This document shows, piece after piece, positions 41,947 to 50,220 of a stretch of DNA of 64,000 nucleotides. This DNA is from Chloroflexota bacterium (lineage in GTDB: Bacteria; Chloroflexota; Dehalococcoidia; Tepidiformales; Tepidiformaceae): the NCBI GenBank assembly GCA_016191435.1, contig JACPOQ010000083.1, positions 124,001 to 188,000 of the forward strand, in the 5' to 3' direction. The position numbers were made by a program, and so were the translations under genes. How positions within the stretch are numbered: the first letter of the stretch is position 1; every line of letters starts with the position of its first letter. A model generated the notes under the pieces. The model saw only the letters and a list, made by a program, of their open reading frames with translations, was not told where the DNA came from and did no database searches.

Positions 41947-42834
41947 ATGCAATACCGCGCATGGCAGGCTGCGTCCGCCATTCTCCGCCGCCTGCCGAGG
42001 CGTGTTGCCTACGCGATTGCCGCCGCGATTGGCGCCGCCGCTTTCTACGTCTGGCCCCGCGGCCGGCGCGCGACCCTGCACAACTTCGCCCGCGTGCTCC
42101 CCGGTGCGCCGCCGGGCGAGCTCCGGCGGGTGGCCCGCTCGTCCCTCGTCAACTATTGCCGCTACCTCGCCGATTTCATCCGCTTCCCTGCCTTTAGCCG
42201 CGCCGAACTCATTGCCGGGTGCCGTGGCGATGCCAGCTTCGCCGGCCTCGATTGCGCCCTCGATCGCGGCAAAGGTGCCATCATCGTCTGCATGCACTTC
42301 GGTAACTGGGACTTCGGCGCCGGCGCTGCCGCCGCGCGCGGCTATCCCGTCACCGTCATCGCCGAAACCTTCCGTGATGCCCGCCTCAACGAAACAGTCG
42401 TGGGCGCGCGCCGCAGGCTCGGCATGAAAGTTGTCGCGATGGAGCGCACGGCGCCCTCGATCCTCCGCTCCCTCAAGAGCAACGGCCTGCTCGCGTTGCT
42501 CATCGACCGCCCGGTACCCGGCGAAGGGGTCCGCGCGGAGTTCTTCGGCGAAGAGATCGAGGTGCCCGCGGGGCCGGCGCGCCTGGCGCTCCGCAGCGGC
42601 GCCGCCGTCATCCCCGCCGCCTTCGCCCGCGCAGGCAGGTCTGGGCACGTCAACGTCCTCACCGATTTCGGCGTCCAGCCAGTGTGTACCGGCGATGAAG
42701 ACGCCGATGTCCGGTCCCTTACGCAGGCCATCTTGCATGCGCACGAGCGCTTCATCCGTGCGCATCCCGACCAGTGGTACATGTTCCGCGAGATGTGGCC
42801 GCGCCAATCGGCCGTTGTCCCCGTGACGTCGTGA
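41947..42834 (+). CDS. Lysophospholipid/PIM-type acyltransferase, first copy
   Basis: This 295-residue protein belongs to the HtrB/PatA acyltransferase family (LPLAT). It begins with a hydrophobic helix (about 14-33) typical of membrane attachment. The catalytic HX4D box is HFGNWD (His117, Asp122), followed by a loop and LALLIDRPVPGEGVRAEFFG. In mycobacteria PatA acylates phosphatidylinositol mannosides; the surrounding genes support the same role here. The ATG immediately follows the ino1 stop, and its TGA overlaps the next start. Confidence 0.85.
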   Translation: MQYRAWQAASAILRRLPRRVAYAIAAAIGAAAFYVWPRGRRATLHNFARVLPGAPPGELRRVARSSLVNYCRYLADFIRFPAFSRAELIAGCRGDASFAGLDCALDRGKGAIIVCMHFGNWDFGAGAAAARGYPVTVIAETFRDARLNETVVGARRRLGMKVVAMERTAPSILRSLKSNGLLALLIDRPVPGEGVRAEFFGEEIEVPAGPARLALRSGAAVIPAAFARAGRSGHVNVLTDFGVQPVCTGDEDADVRSLTQAILHAHERFIRAHPDQWYMFREMWPRQSAVVPVTS

Positions 42835-43703
42835 GCCGCCGATTCTGGTTGGTGGTCATCGCTCCCGTCGTTGGACGGCTGCCGTCCCTCTTCTATCCCG
42901 TCGCGAGCCTGGCCGGGCGCTTCGCCTGGCGGACGCGCGGCCGCGAGCGCAGACGCCTCATCCGCAACCTCTTGCCCTTCTGCGACGGCGACGCCGCCCG
43001 CGCCAACTATCATGGGCGCCGCGCCTACGAGAACGTTGGCCGCTACTGGGTGGACCTCTGCACCATCCCCCACCGCGACCTTTCGACGTTCGAAGCCGGC
43101 CACGTCCGCATCGTCAACCCCGATTGGCTGCGCACCCTCGATCAGCCGGGGCCCGTCATCGCGGTGAGCGCTCACACCGGCAACCCCGAGCTCGTTGTGC
43201 AGGCGCTAACGCACCGCGGCCGGCCGTTCGTCGCCATTGTCGAGCAGTTGCGGCCTCCCGCGTTCGCGCGCAGGATGCACCGCCTGCGCGCGGCGGCCGG
43301 CGGCGCCTTCTACGACGCCAACTTCGCCGGCCTCCGCGCCTCGCTGGAGGCGCTGCAACGCGGCGAACTCCTCGGCCTGCTCGGCGACCGCGACATCCAG
43401 GGCACCGGCATCTGCGTGCAGATCGCCGGGCGCCCGGTCAAGCTGCCGCGCGGGCCATGGGAGATTGCGCGCCGCTCCGGCGCCGTCGTCATGCCGATGT
43501 TCACCTCTCGCGGCAGGAAAGACGACTTCACATTGTGGGTCGAAGAGCCGTTTTGCGTAGCGCTCACCACCGATCAAGAGCACGATGTTCTGGTGGCGGC
43601 CGAGCGCTTCGCCGCGCTCCTCGAGCGCCATCTGCGCCGCGATCCCGGCCAATGGGTGGTGCTCGAAGACTTCTGGGAGGTGCACCGCTGTGGCGAAGGC
43701 TGA
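42831..43703 (+). CDS. PIM-type acyltransferase, second copy, with HX4E box
   Basis: This 290-residue protein begins at GTG (GTGA overlap with the preceding gene). It is homologous to the previous protein but diverged. The active-site box is HTGNPE (His115, Glu120) instead of HX4D, a variation known in some members of the family. Later segments LLGLLGDRDIQGTG and EIARRSGAVVMPMF match the LPLAT core. Two adjacent copies suggest that they acylate different positions of the mannolipid. It overlaps the PHP gene by 14 bases. Confidence 0.8.
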   Translation: MSRRFWLVVIAPVVGRLPSLFYPVASLAGRFAWRTRGRERRRLIRNLLPFCDGDAARANYHGRRAYENVGRYWVDLCTIPHRDLSTFEAGHVRIVNPDWLRTLDQPGPVIAVSAHTGNPELVVQALTHRGRPFVAIVEQLRPPAFARRMHRLRAAAGGAFYDANFAGLRASLEALQRGELLGLLGDRDIQGTGICVQIAGRPVKLPRGPWEIARRSGAVVMPMFTSRGRKDDFTLWVEEPFCVALTTDQEHDVLVAAERFAALLERHLRRDPGQWVVLEDFWEVHRCGEG

Positions 43704-44427
43704 TCTGCATCTCCATACCTCCGTCTCCGATGGCATGGCCTCCCCGGAACACCTGGTCGACCACCTCGAGCACAAGACGGACCTCGACGTCATCGCCGTC
43801 ACCGACCACGAGGACGCCGCCGGCGGCCACCGCGCCCGTGAGCACGCCGCGAAGCGCGGCTACCGCCTGCAGGTCATCGTTGGCGCCGAAATCACCACCC
43901 TGCACGGTCACCTGCTCGCGCTCGGCATCGAGCGCGCCCCGCGGAGCTTCCGCAGCGTCGAAGCGACACTCGAAGCCATCCACGCGCAGGCCGGCCTCGC
44001 CATCGTCCCCCACCCGCTGAGCTGGCTGACCCGCTCGCTGAGCGAGCGCACCATCACCCGCATCTGCGCGCGCGCCGAGCCGGGTATCACCTTTGACGCA
44101 ATCGAGCTCGCCAACCCCAGCCCGGCCGGCCGCCTGACGGCGGACCGCGCCGCTCGCCACAACCGCTGCTGGGGCTTGCCCACGGTGGGTGGCAGCGATG
44201 CCCACCATCTGCCGCACGCCGCCACCGGCTGGACCGTCTTCCCCGGCGGCGGCGCCGAAGACTTGCTCACCTCCATCAGCGAAGGACACATCTCATGTGC
44301 GCAAACGCGTTATCCTTCTCTGCGCGAAGTGGGCGTCGGCCAGGCCCTCCTCGGGCTTGCGTGGGGCTACGCCGCCACTCCCCGCAAGATGCTCCGCCTC
44401 TCCCGGCGGCAGGGGTCCCGGCTATGA
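43690..44427 (+). CDS. PHP-domain phosphoesterase
   Basis: This 245-residue protein starts AKADLHLHTSVSDGMASPEHL; the HxH plus Asp forms the metal site of PHP proteins. It continues with AVTDHEDAAGG, IVGAEITT and, near the end, GSDAHHLPHA. Members hydrolyse small phosphoesters such as phosphoribosyl or nucleoside phosphates. Its place between acyltransferase and mannosyltransferase genes suggests a role in sugar- or inositol-phosphate release, but that is a guess. It overlaps both neighbours, so it is clearly part of this operon. Confidence 0.82.
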   Translation: MAKADLHLHTSVSDGMASPEHLVDHLEHKTDLDVIAVTDHEDAAGGHRAREHAAKRGYRLQVIVGAEITTLHGHLLALGIERAPRSFRSVEATLEAIHAQAGLAIVPHPLSWLTRSLSERTITRICARAEPGITFDAIELANPSPAGRLTADRAARHNRCWGLPTVGGSDAHHLPHAATGWTVFPGGGAEDLLTSISEGHISCAQTRYPSLREVGVGQALLGLAWGYAATPRKMLRLSRRQGSRL

Positions 44428-45593
44428 GGATCGCGCTTGTCTCGCCCTACGACTGGTCCGTCGCCGGCGGCGCGAACTCGCACATCCGCCACCTGGCGGA
44501 GCGCTTCCGCGCCTGGGGCCACGAAGTCGTTATCTTCGCCCCCGCCTCCGATGTCTCCGAAGCGTCCCGCGATTGCGTCGTCATGGGCCGGCCCCGCGGG
44601 CTGCGCGTCAGTGGCTCGGTCGCGCGCATCACGTTCGCGTGGAAGTCGCCGGCCGTGAAAGCGGTCCTCGCTGAAGGCCAGTTCGATATCGTCCACCTTC
44701 ACGAGCCGCTGATGCCGCTCCTGCCCTACCACTTCCTCCGCTACTCCGAGGCCATCAACGTTGGGACCTTCCACGCCGCCAAGGAAGGCGGCAACCGCAT
44801 GTACGAATACACCCGGCCGATCACGCGCCGCTGGTTCCGCAAGCTCGATGGCAAGATCGCCGTCTCGCCGGCCGCCGCCGCCCTCGTCAGCCGCTACTTT
44901 GCCGGCTACTTCAACATCATCCCCAACGGCATCGATTACGCCCACTTCGCCGGCGAAACCGAGCCCCTGCCCCGGTTCATGGATGGCCGCTTCAACGTGC
45001 TCTTCGTCGGCCGCCCGGAGAAACGCAAAGGCCTGAAATACCTCCTGCGCGCCTACCTTAAGCTCCGCCAGAAGGACCCGAACGTGCGCCTCATCGTCGT
45101 CGGCGCCGGCGACTTCACCCGCTACGAAAACCTGATGCGGCCCTTCGCGGACGTCGTCTTCGTCTCCAACGTGAGCTACGAGGACATGCCCCGCTACCAC
45201 CGCAGCGCCCACGCCTTCTGCTCCCCCGCGACCGGCAACGAAAGCCAGGGCATTGCCCTGCTGGAGGCTATGGCGGCGGGCGTGGCCGTCGTCGCCAGCA
45301 ACATCGAAGGTTTCGCGACCATGATCACCGACCAGGACGAAGGTGTCCTTGTCCCGCCGCGCGACCACGAGGCCATTGCCGCCGCGCTCCTGACCTACAT
45401 CCGCGAGCCCGCCTTCCGCGCAGCCGTTGCCGCCAGGGGCCAGGCGCAGGCCGAGCACTATAGCTGGGACAGCGTCGCCCACCGCGTGCTCTCCTACTAC
45501 GAACGCCTGCTCTACGAGAAGCGTCAGGTCGCTGAGAGCCGCGCCCTGCGCGCAGCCGCCCATGCAGCGGCCGCCGCCGGCGGCGGCGTCTGA
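44424..45593 (+). CDS. PimA-like phosphatidylinositol mannosyltransferase (GT4)
   Basis: This 389-residue GT-B enzyme starts RIALVSPYDWSVAGGANSHI, matching PimA-type proteins that have NPY.W..PGG at this place. Other signatures are NVGTFHAAKEGG, IPNGIDYAHFA, FVGRPEKRKGLKYLL and the E-x7-E donor site GNESQGIALLEAMAAG. PimA moves mannose from GDP-mannose to phosphatidylinositol on the inner membrane face. The start ATG overlaps the preceding stop. The tail is Ala-rich. Gene context (phosphatidyltransferase, acyltransferases, ino1 remnant) supports this assignment; a different sugar or lipid acceptor is possible. Confidence 0.85.
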   Translation: MRIALVSPYDWSVAGGANSHIRHLAERFRAWGHEVVIFAPASDVSEASRDCVVMGRPRGLRVSGSVARITFAWKSPAVKAVLAEGQFDIVHLHEPLMPLLPYHFLRYSEAINVGTFHAAKEGGNRMYEYTRPITRRWFRKLDGKIAVSPAAAALVSRYFAGYFNIIPNGIDYAHFAGETEPLPRFMDGRFNVLFVGRPEKRKGLKYLLRAYLKLRQKDPNVRLIVVGAGDFTRYENLMRPFADVVFVSNVSYEDMPRYHRSAHAFCSPATGNESQGIALLEAMAAGVAVVASNIEGFATMITDQDEGVLVPPRDHEAIAAALLTYIREPAFRAAVAARGQAQAEHYSWDSVAHRVLSYYERLLYEKRQVAESRALRAAAHAAAAAGGGV

Positions 45594-45595
45594 GG

Positions 45596-46201
45596 ATGCC
45601 GCGGCTGAACGTTATCCCCCAGCGGCTGCCCCGGGGCTTCGCCGATAGCATGGGCCGTGCGGTCGGCCGTCTCGGCGTCACCCCGAACATGATCTCGCTG
45701 CTCGGCCTGCTCGGGAACATCCTCGCCGCCTACCTGGTCATCCGGGAGGCCCTGGTCGCGGCCGGCATCGTCTTCCTCTTCTTCAGCCTCCTCGACCTGG
45801 TCGATGGCGCCGTCGCCCGCGCCATGGGCCTCGCCAGTGACTACGGCGCCGTGTTCGACGCCGTCCTCGACCGCTGTGGCGAGGCGGCGCTGCTCGCCGG
45901 CATCGCCTGGTATTTCGGCGACCGCGGCGAGCAAGTCCAGGCAGGCGCCGCCTATGCCGCACTCTTCGGCAGCGTCGCCGTGAGCTACATGCGCGCACGC
46001 GCCGAGGTTGTCGGCCTGTCCATGCGGGAGGGCCTCTTCCGCCGCCAGGAGCGCGTCGCGTTGCTCAGCCTTGGCCTTGTCTTTAACGGCCTCACGCTGG
46101 TCATCTGGCTGCTCGCCGTGCTGGCGAACGTCACCGCCTTCCAGCGCTTCTGGATGATCGCCCGGGCCTTGCGCTCGCCTCCAGTCCCCACCCGCGCCTG
46201 A
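45596..46201 (+). CDS. CDP-alcohol phosphatidyltransferase, probably phosphatidylinositol(-phosphate) synthase
   Basis: This 201-residue membrane protein has about six hydrophobic helices and the complete CDP-alcohol motif DGAVARAMGLASDYGAVFDA followed by VLDR, i.e. D-G-x2-A-R-x8-G-x3-D-x3-D. The family joins CDP-diacylglycerol to an alcohol; next to pimA and an ino1 remnant the alcohol is most likely inositol phosphate, as in mycobacterial PgsA1. It begins two bases after the PimA-like gene and ends the operon at a terminator. Confidence 0.88.
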   Translation: MPRLNVIPQRLPRGFADSMGRAVGRLGVTPNMISLLGLLGNILAAYLVIREALVAAGIVFLFFSLLDLVDGAVARAMGLASDYGAVFDAVLDRCGEAALLAGIAWYFGDRGEQVQAGAAYAALFGSVAVSYMRARAEVVGLSMREGLFRRQERVALLSLGLVFNGLTLVIWLLAVLANVTAFQRFWMIARALRSPPVPTRA

Positions 46202-46239
46202 GCAGCAATGGTCCGCGCCAGCCCGGGCGGCAAAGAAAT

Positions 46240-46272
46240 GCCCCTCTCCTGCGGACAGGAAAGGGGCTTCTC
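46240..46272 (+). terminator. Terminator of the inositol-lipid operon
   Basis: GCCCCTcTCCTG, loop CGGA, CAGGAaAGGGGC, then TTCTC. The stem is strong and the T-tract weak. The following 46273-46487 shows no gene. Confidence 0.65.
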
Positions 46273-46487
46273 GGGCACGATGCCCACAGTGCCGCCAGAT
46301 GTCTTTCGCCGGAATCCCCTGGAGCGGTTCCGGCGGTCTGCTCCACAACCAGTATCGGCAGCTCTCCCATATGGCTGCATCGAACGAATGGCGCAACTCT
46401 GTTCACGCCGGCTCAACAATCAACGCCATGAACACTCCCGGCGTAGCACGAATGATGTAGGCGCGCGCTCCTTCCCGCCCTGCGAGG

Positions 46488-46499
46488 TACGCTCACCAG
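46488..46499 (+). promoter_or_regulatory. Leaderless-type -10 box for the metallophosphoesterase
   Basis: TACGCT (46488-46493) lies six bases before ATG 46500. Confidence 0.55.
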
Positions 46500-47237
46500 A
46501 TGCGGGTCGCGCTCATCTCGGATGTCCATTCCAACCTCGCCGCGCTCGATGCCGTCCTGGCCGCCGCCGAGGCCGAAGGCGCCGAGGCCGTCTGGCACAT
46601 GGGCGACCTCGTGGGCTACGGGCCGCAGCCCGGCGCCGTCATCGCGCGCATGGCCGAAATCCAGGCGCGCTGCGTGCTCGGCAACCACGATGCGGCCGCG
46701 GCCGGCCTCGCCGGGACGGACGAATTCAACGGTCCCGCGGGCGAGGCTGCCCGCTGGACCGCACGCACCATCACGGCGGAGGAGCGCGCGTTGCTTGCAG
46801 CGCTCCCGAAGGTCGCGGAGGACGGCGAGTACACTCGCGTGCACGGCTCCCTCCGCGACCCGATCTGGGAGTACCTCGACAGTGTGGAGGCAGCCACGGC
46901 CCACTTCGCCCTACAGGGCACGCGGTTCAGCGTCTTTGGCCACACCCACCTGCCGATCGTCATTTACCAGCAGGATGACCATTCGCTGGCGGCCCACCGC
47001 CCCGGTGATGGCGCCGGCATCGATATCGGCATCCCCGGCGCCCGTGTGGCCATCAACCCTGGCGGCGCCGGCCAGCCGCGCGATGGCGACCCGCGGGCGT
47101 GCTACGCCCTGCTCGATACCGGCAACCTCACGGTCCGCTTCCATCGCGTCGCATACGACATCGCGGCCACCCAGGAGCTGATGGCCGCCGCCGGCCTCCC
47201 CGAGCCGCTCATCCGGCGCCTCGCCCGCGGCCGCTAG
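46500..47237 (+). CDS. Calcineurin-like metallophosphoesterase
   Basis: This 245-residue protein has all metal-binding motifs of the YfcE/MJ0936 branch: ALISDVHSNLAALDAV (Asp-x-His), GDLVGYGPQP, GNHD, RVHGS and FGHTHLP. It is cytosolic, with no signal peptide. Members cleave phosphodiesters or small phosphomonoesters using Mn or Ni. The physiological substrate is unknown. It stands as the first gene after the lipid operon, with its own TANNNT start signal. Confidence 0.88.
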   Translation: MRVALISDVHSNLAALDAVLAAAEAEGAEAVWHMGDLVGYGPQPGAVIARMAEIQARCVLGNHDAAAAGLAGTDEFNGPAGEAARWTARTITAEERALLAALPKVAEDGEYTRVHGSLRDPIWEYLDSVEAATAHFALQGTRFSVFGHTHLPIVIYQQDDHSLAAHRPGDGAGIDIGIPGARVAINPGGAGQPRDGDPRACYALLDTGNLTVRFHRVAYDIAATQELMAAAGLPEPLIRRLARGR

Positions 47238-47320
47238 CATTGCGCCCGCGCGCGCGGCAAACTACACCTCCACCCGCGCCGCCCGGCGCCAACCCCCGAT
47301 GTCCGTCCGCAGGAGCACCA

Positions 47321-48322
47321 GTGCCAGCCGATATCCCTGTTGCCATCACCTTCAAACTCGATCCTGCCATCCTCCGCGAAATCGAAGCCGTCGACCCCCG
47401 CGTCCGCATCGTCGATTTCCCCGCCCTCGTCCTGCGGCCGGGAATGGAACTCTCCGAAGACGACCAGCGCAAGGCGAAGGAAGTGCTCGCTGAGGTCGAA
47501 ATCCTCTTCGGCCCGGGCAACTTCCCCGTCGAGTTCATCGACGCCGCCCCGAACCTTCGCTGGTTCCAGGTCATCAACACCGGCGTCGATCGGCTCGCGA
47601 AGGACGGACTGCTCACGCGCCAGTTCGTCGTTACCAACGTCAGCGGTCTCGCCGCCGTCGCGATCGCCGAATACTGCATCGGGACGATGCTCATGCTGGT
47701 CAAGGGGCTCCACAAGTCCGTGCGCGATCAGGCCGCGCACAGCTGGGACTTTCGTTTTACCGGCGAACTCAAGGGCAAAACCTGCGGCATCGAGGGCATG
47801 GGCGCCATCGGCCGCGAGCTCGCGAAGCGCGCCCGCGCCTTCGGGATGCGCGTCGTCGCCACACGCCGCACCGTCGCCGCCGGCGATACCGACCCCGACT
47901 GCGACGAGCTCATGCCGTATTCCGACCTCGACCGCCTGCTCGCCGAATCTGATTACATTGTGCTCTGCGTCCCTCTCACCGACGAGACCAGGGGCCTTAT
48001 CGGCGCCGCCGAGCTGGCGAAAATGAAACCGGCCGCGAGCCTGGTGAACATCGCTCGCGGGCAGGTCGTGGACCAGGATGCCCTCATCGCCGCGCTCCGC
48101 GATGGCACAATTGCCGCCGCCGTGCTCGATGTCGTGGACCCCGAACCCCTGCCCGCCGATAGCCCGCTCTGGGACATGCCCAACGTGATTATCACGCCGC
48201 ACGTTTCCGGTGCCGTCGAGGGTTACGGGCACCGCGCCGCCGAGCTGTTCATCGCCAACCTTCGCCGTTACGTGGGCGGGCAGCCACTTGAGAACATCGT
48301 CGACCCCGTCCTCGCATATTAA
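47321..48322 (+). CDS. D-isomer-specific 2-hydroxyacid dehydrogenase
   Basis: This 333-residue protein has the Rossmann domain with GMGAIGRELAKRARAFGMRV (GxGxxG) and the catalytic triad Arg (VNIARGQVV), Glu (VVDPEPLP) and His (TPHVSGAVEG). Such enzymes reduce 2-keto acids or oxidise D-2-hydroxyacids with NAD(P). Substrate choice (glyoxylate, pyruvate, phosphoglycerate) cannot be read here. The start is GTG 47321, with AGGAG five bases before it; a longer upstream frame overlaps the previous gene and is not used. Confidence 0.9.
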   Translation: MPADIPVAITFKLDPAILREIEAVDPRVRIVDFPALVLRPGMELSEDDQRKAKEVLAEVEILFGPGNFPVEFIDAAPNLRWFQVINTGVDRLAKDGLLTRQFVVTNVSGLAAVAIAEYCIGTMLMLVKGLHKSVRDQAAHSWDFRFTGELKGKTCGIEGMGAIGRELAKRARAFGMRVVATRRTVAAGDTDPDCDELMPYSDLDRLLAESDYIVLCVPLTDETRGLIGAAELAKMKPAASLVNIARGQVVDQDALIAALRDGTIAAAVLDVVDPEPLPADSPLWDMPNVIITPHVSGAVEGYGHRAAELFIANLRRYVGGQPLENIVDPVLAY

Positions 48323-48384
48323 CTATTCGTATGGACGCCGCCGCCGAGGACGTGGCCTGTCATTTCCGGATAAAGTCTTTCGTG

Positions 48385-48413
48385 TTGACCGAAAGATAGG
48401 GCGTCCTTACGTT
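48385..48413 (+). promoter_or_regulatory. Promoter for the XRE-type regulator
   Basis: TTGACC (48385-48390), 17 bases and TACGTT (48408-48413). The predicted leader is about 60 bases. Confidence 0.55.
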
Positions 48414-48480
48414 ATTTCACGGACGCATATGCGGCCCGTTGGGCGGTTGGCGAAGAAGCAGTTGGAGAGAACGGGTATTC

Positions 48481-48867
48481 ATGAAAACAACCCTCGAAAA
48501 CGGTAAGGTGCCGGTCTCGGCCGGCCTCGGAAATCGCATCAAGCTGGCACGGCGCGATGCCGGCATGAGCCAGGGCCAGCTGGCCAGCTCGTTGAGCACC
48601 ACGCAGAGCGCCATCAGCCTCTACGAGGCCGGCCAACGCTCCGTCGGCATCGATATGCTGCTAAACGTCGCCCGCATCCTCAACCGCCCGTTGCACTACT
48701 TCCTCGGCGAAGAGGGCGACATGCTGTACGTCAAGGACAGCGACATCGCCGAGCTGATTTCCGAACTGGAAAGCCACCCGGAGGACCTTCCGGAATTGCT
48801 GGCCTACTGGCAGTTCCTCCGCTGGCGCCGTGCCGGCAGCCGCAACAACGGCAACGGCCGCCACTGA
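48481..48867 (+). CDS. XRE-family helix-turn-helix regulator
   Basis: This 128-residue protein has a Cro/C1-type HTH (about 15-70): LGNRIKLARRDAGMSQGQLA, then STTQSAISLYEAGQRSVGIDML. Then come a linker LHYFLGEEGD and a helical C-terminal segment (DIAELISELESHPEDLPELL) that probably dimerises. The tail is Arg/Asn-rich. It resembles SinR-like or ImmR-like single-domain repressors. No phage or metalloprotease partner is nearby, so it is probably a chromosomal regulator with its own promoter and terminator. Confidence 0.85.
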   Translation: MKTTLENGKVPVSAGLGNRIKLARRDAGMSQGQLASSLSTTQSAISLYEAGQRSVGIDMLLNVARILNRPLHYFLGEEGDMLYVKDSDIAELISELESHPEDLPELLAYWQFLRWRRAGSRNNGNGRH

Positions 48868-48890
48868 GACGCCATCCAAGCCACACATTC

Positions 48891-48920
48891 AAGCCCCGGC
48901 CAATCTGGCCGGGGCTTTTT
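48891..48920 (+). terminator. Strong Rho-independent terminator
   Basis: AAGCCCCGGCCA/TGGCCGGGGCTT with loop ATC and five Ts. It ends the XRE regulator gene, and CsbD is convergent. Confidence 0.88.
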
Positions 48921-48941
48921 CTCGCGCCTGCGCGGTCGCGC

Positions 48942-49130
48942 TTACTTCATCTTGTCCCGCATCTCCTTCGTCTTGTCCTTCATCTCGCCCATCATCCCCT
49001 GGCCTTTGCCCTTCATCTCCTGGGCGTGACCTTCGACATGCATCTCCTCATTGCCGGCGATCGCGCCCGCAGCCTGTCGTGCTCGTCCCGCTGCCTCGTT
49101 CCCCTTGCCCTTCATCTTGTCCTTGTTCAT
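48942..49130 (-). CDS. CsbD-family stress protein
   Basis: This 62-residue, highly charged protein is mostly Lys, Glu, Met, Gly and Ala, with repeated KGKGNEAAGRARQA and MKGKGQGMMGEMKDK units as in CsbD/YjbJ proteins. It is hydrophilic and probably disordered or helical. In other bacteria csbD genes respond to general stress or phosphate limitation; the molecular role is unknown. A GGAGG site precedes the ATG. It is convergent with the XRE gene. Confidence 0.8.
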   Translation of the reverse strand: MNKDKMKGKGNEAAGRARQAAGAIAGNEEMHVEGHAQEMKGKGQGMMGEMKDKTKEMRDKMK

Positions 49131-49327
49131 GAGCTGCCTCCTTCGCGTGCCGGGGCGACTCCCTCACCGCGGCCATAGGCTTCCAACGTAGCCGGGCAGG
49201 CCTGCCGCGCGCTTGCGTCCGCGCCACCGCGTCTGGCGAACTTCTCGCAGTGCAAACCGCGACGAACCCCCAACGGTCCACGTCACGCTCGAACGGCCCA
49301 GCAACGCGGCCCTGCTACCGTGTGACC

Positions 49328-49578
49328 ATGACCGGCAAAGAGCCGCTGCGTGAACCGGCCGGAGTCCCCGAGCCGGATGTCGAGGGATCATCACCGTCTG
49401 CACCAGGCGCCGCCACGAGCAGCTCGACCGGCTCAAGGCGGACCCTGGAGATCCGGGCTTCGAACCGCCCGGCGAAGGCGACATCGACTACCGCAGCCGC
49501 GCTGCCGAGCGCGAGCAGCGGGAGCTCATCGAACGCAACCGCGGCGCCGCCCCGCGCGGCAACTCACCTCGCGATTAA
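49328..49578 (+). pseudogene. Possible small gene with a frameshift
   Basis: From ATG 49328 one frame gives MTGKEPLREPAGVPEPDVEG. A shifted frame then continues from about 49387 to the TAA at 49576 as RRRHEQLDRLKADPGDPGFE and GDIDYRSRAAEREQRELIER, an amphipathic, charged sequence with no start codon of its own. Joining them would make an 80-residue protein. It may be a broken gene or a sequencing error. The rest of 49131-49637 holds nothing I can assign. Confidence 0.35.
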
Positions 49579-49637
49579 CGCCCGCCATCCGCCCGCGGCT
49601 TCAGGCCGCCGGCAATTGCGGCTCGCGCGCCGCGAAC

Positions 49638-50054
49638 TCAACTGAGCCGCGCATCCCCGAGTGCTTCACGGGGCACGTTTTCGCCCGCGTTCACCATGTG
49701 GTGCGCCAGCGGCCCAAGCCGTTCGAACACGTGTGCCTGCACGCCGGATGGAACGCCGTTCGCGGTCATCGCCTCGCGCATATGCCGCAGCCAGCGCCCG
49801 GCCGCAAGGTCGTCGATGACGAATGGGAAGTGGCGCCGCCGCAGCCGTGGATGCCCGTAAAGGTCCGAGTAGCGCGCTTCGCCGCCGAGCCATTGCTCGA
49901 GGAATAGCTTCAGCTTCGCCTTCCCCGGCTCCAGGTCCTCCGGGTAGATAGGCCGCATATGCGCGTCGGCCTCGACGCGCACGTAGAAGTCCTCCACCAC
50001 CGCCTCGACCGCGGCACGGCCCCCAAATTGAGCAAACAGCGAAGGCTGGTCCAT
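49638..50054 (-). CDS. Truncated hemoglobin, group II-like
   Basis: This 138-residue protein has the 2-over-2 globin pattern: an N-terminal FAQFGGRAAVEAVVEDFY (helices A-B), YPEDLEPGKAKLKLFLEQWLGG (distal region), YSDLYGHPRLRRRHFPF with the proximal His, and RWLRHMREAM. This is the group II (trHbO/GlbO) arrangement. These proteins bind O2 or NO and take part in redox or nitrosative stress. It lies alone, with GATACT seven bases before the ATG and a GGAGG within the same stretch. Confidence 0.88.
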   Translation of the reverse strand: MDQPSLFAQFGGRAAVEAVVEDFYVRVEADAHMRPIYPEDLEPGKAKLKLFLEQWLGGEARYSDLYGHPRLRRRHFPFVIDDLAAGRWLRHMREAMTANGVPSGVQAHVFERLGPLAHHMVNAGENVPREALGDARLS

Positions 50055-50197
50055 CGCCTCCAGTATCGCAAGCCGCGCCCGCTACGGCATCCGTGCGACG
50101 GTAGCTCTAAACACGGCGGTCGCCGCCCCATCCACGTCGAGAATGGCCTGGACCTTCGGCGTCGCGCCCGCCACGACCCCACAATTGGGGCCGAGGG

Positions 50198-50217
50198 CCA
50201 ATCGCCAATTGCCAATG
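50198..50217 (+). repeat. Short CCAAT-type intergenic repeat
   Basis: GCCAATCGCCAATTGCCAATGG-like units occur in the gap between the globin and the LuxR-type regulator and echo the array at 18643. The remainder of the gap has no assigned feature. Confidence 0.3.
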
Positions 50218-50220
50218 GAG

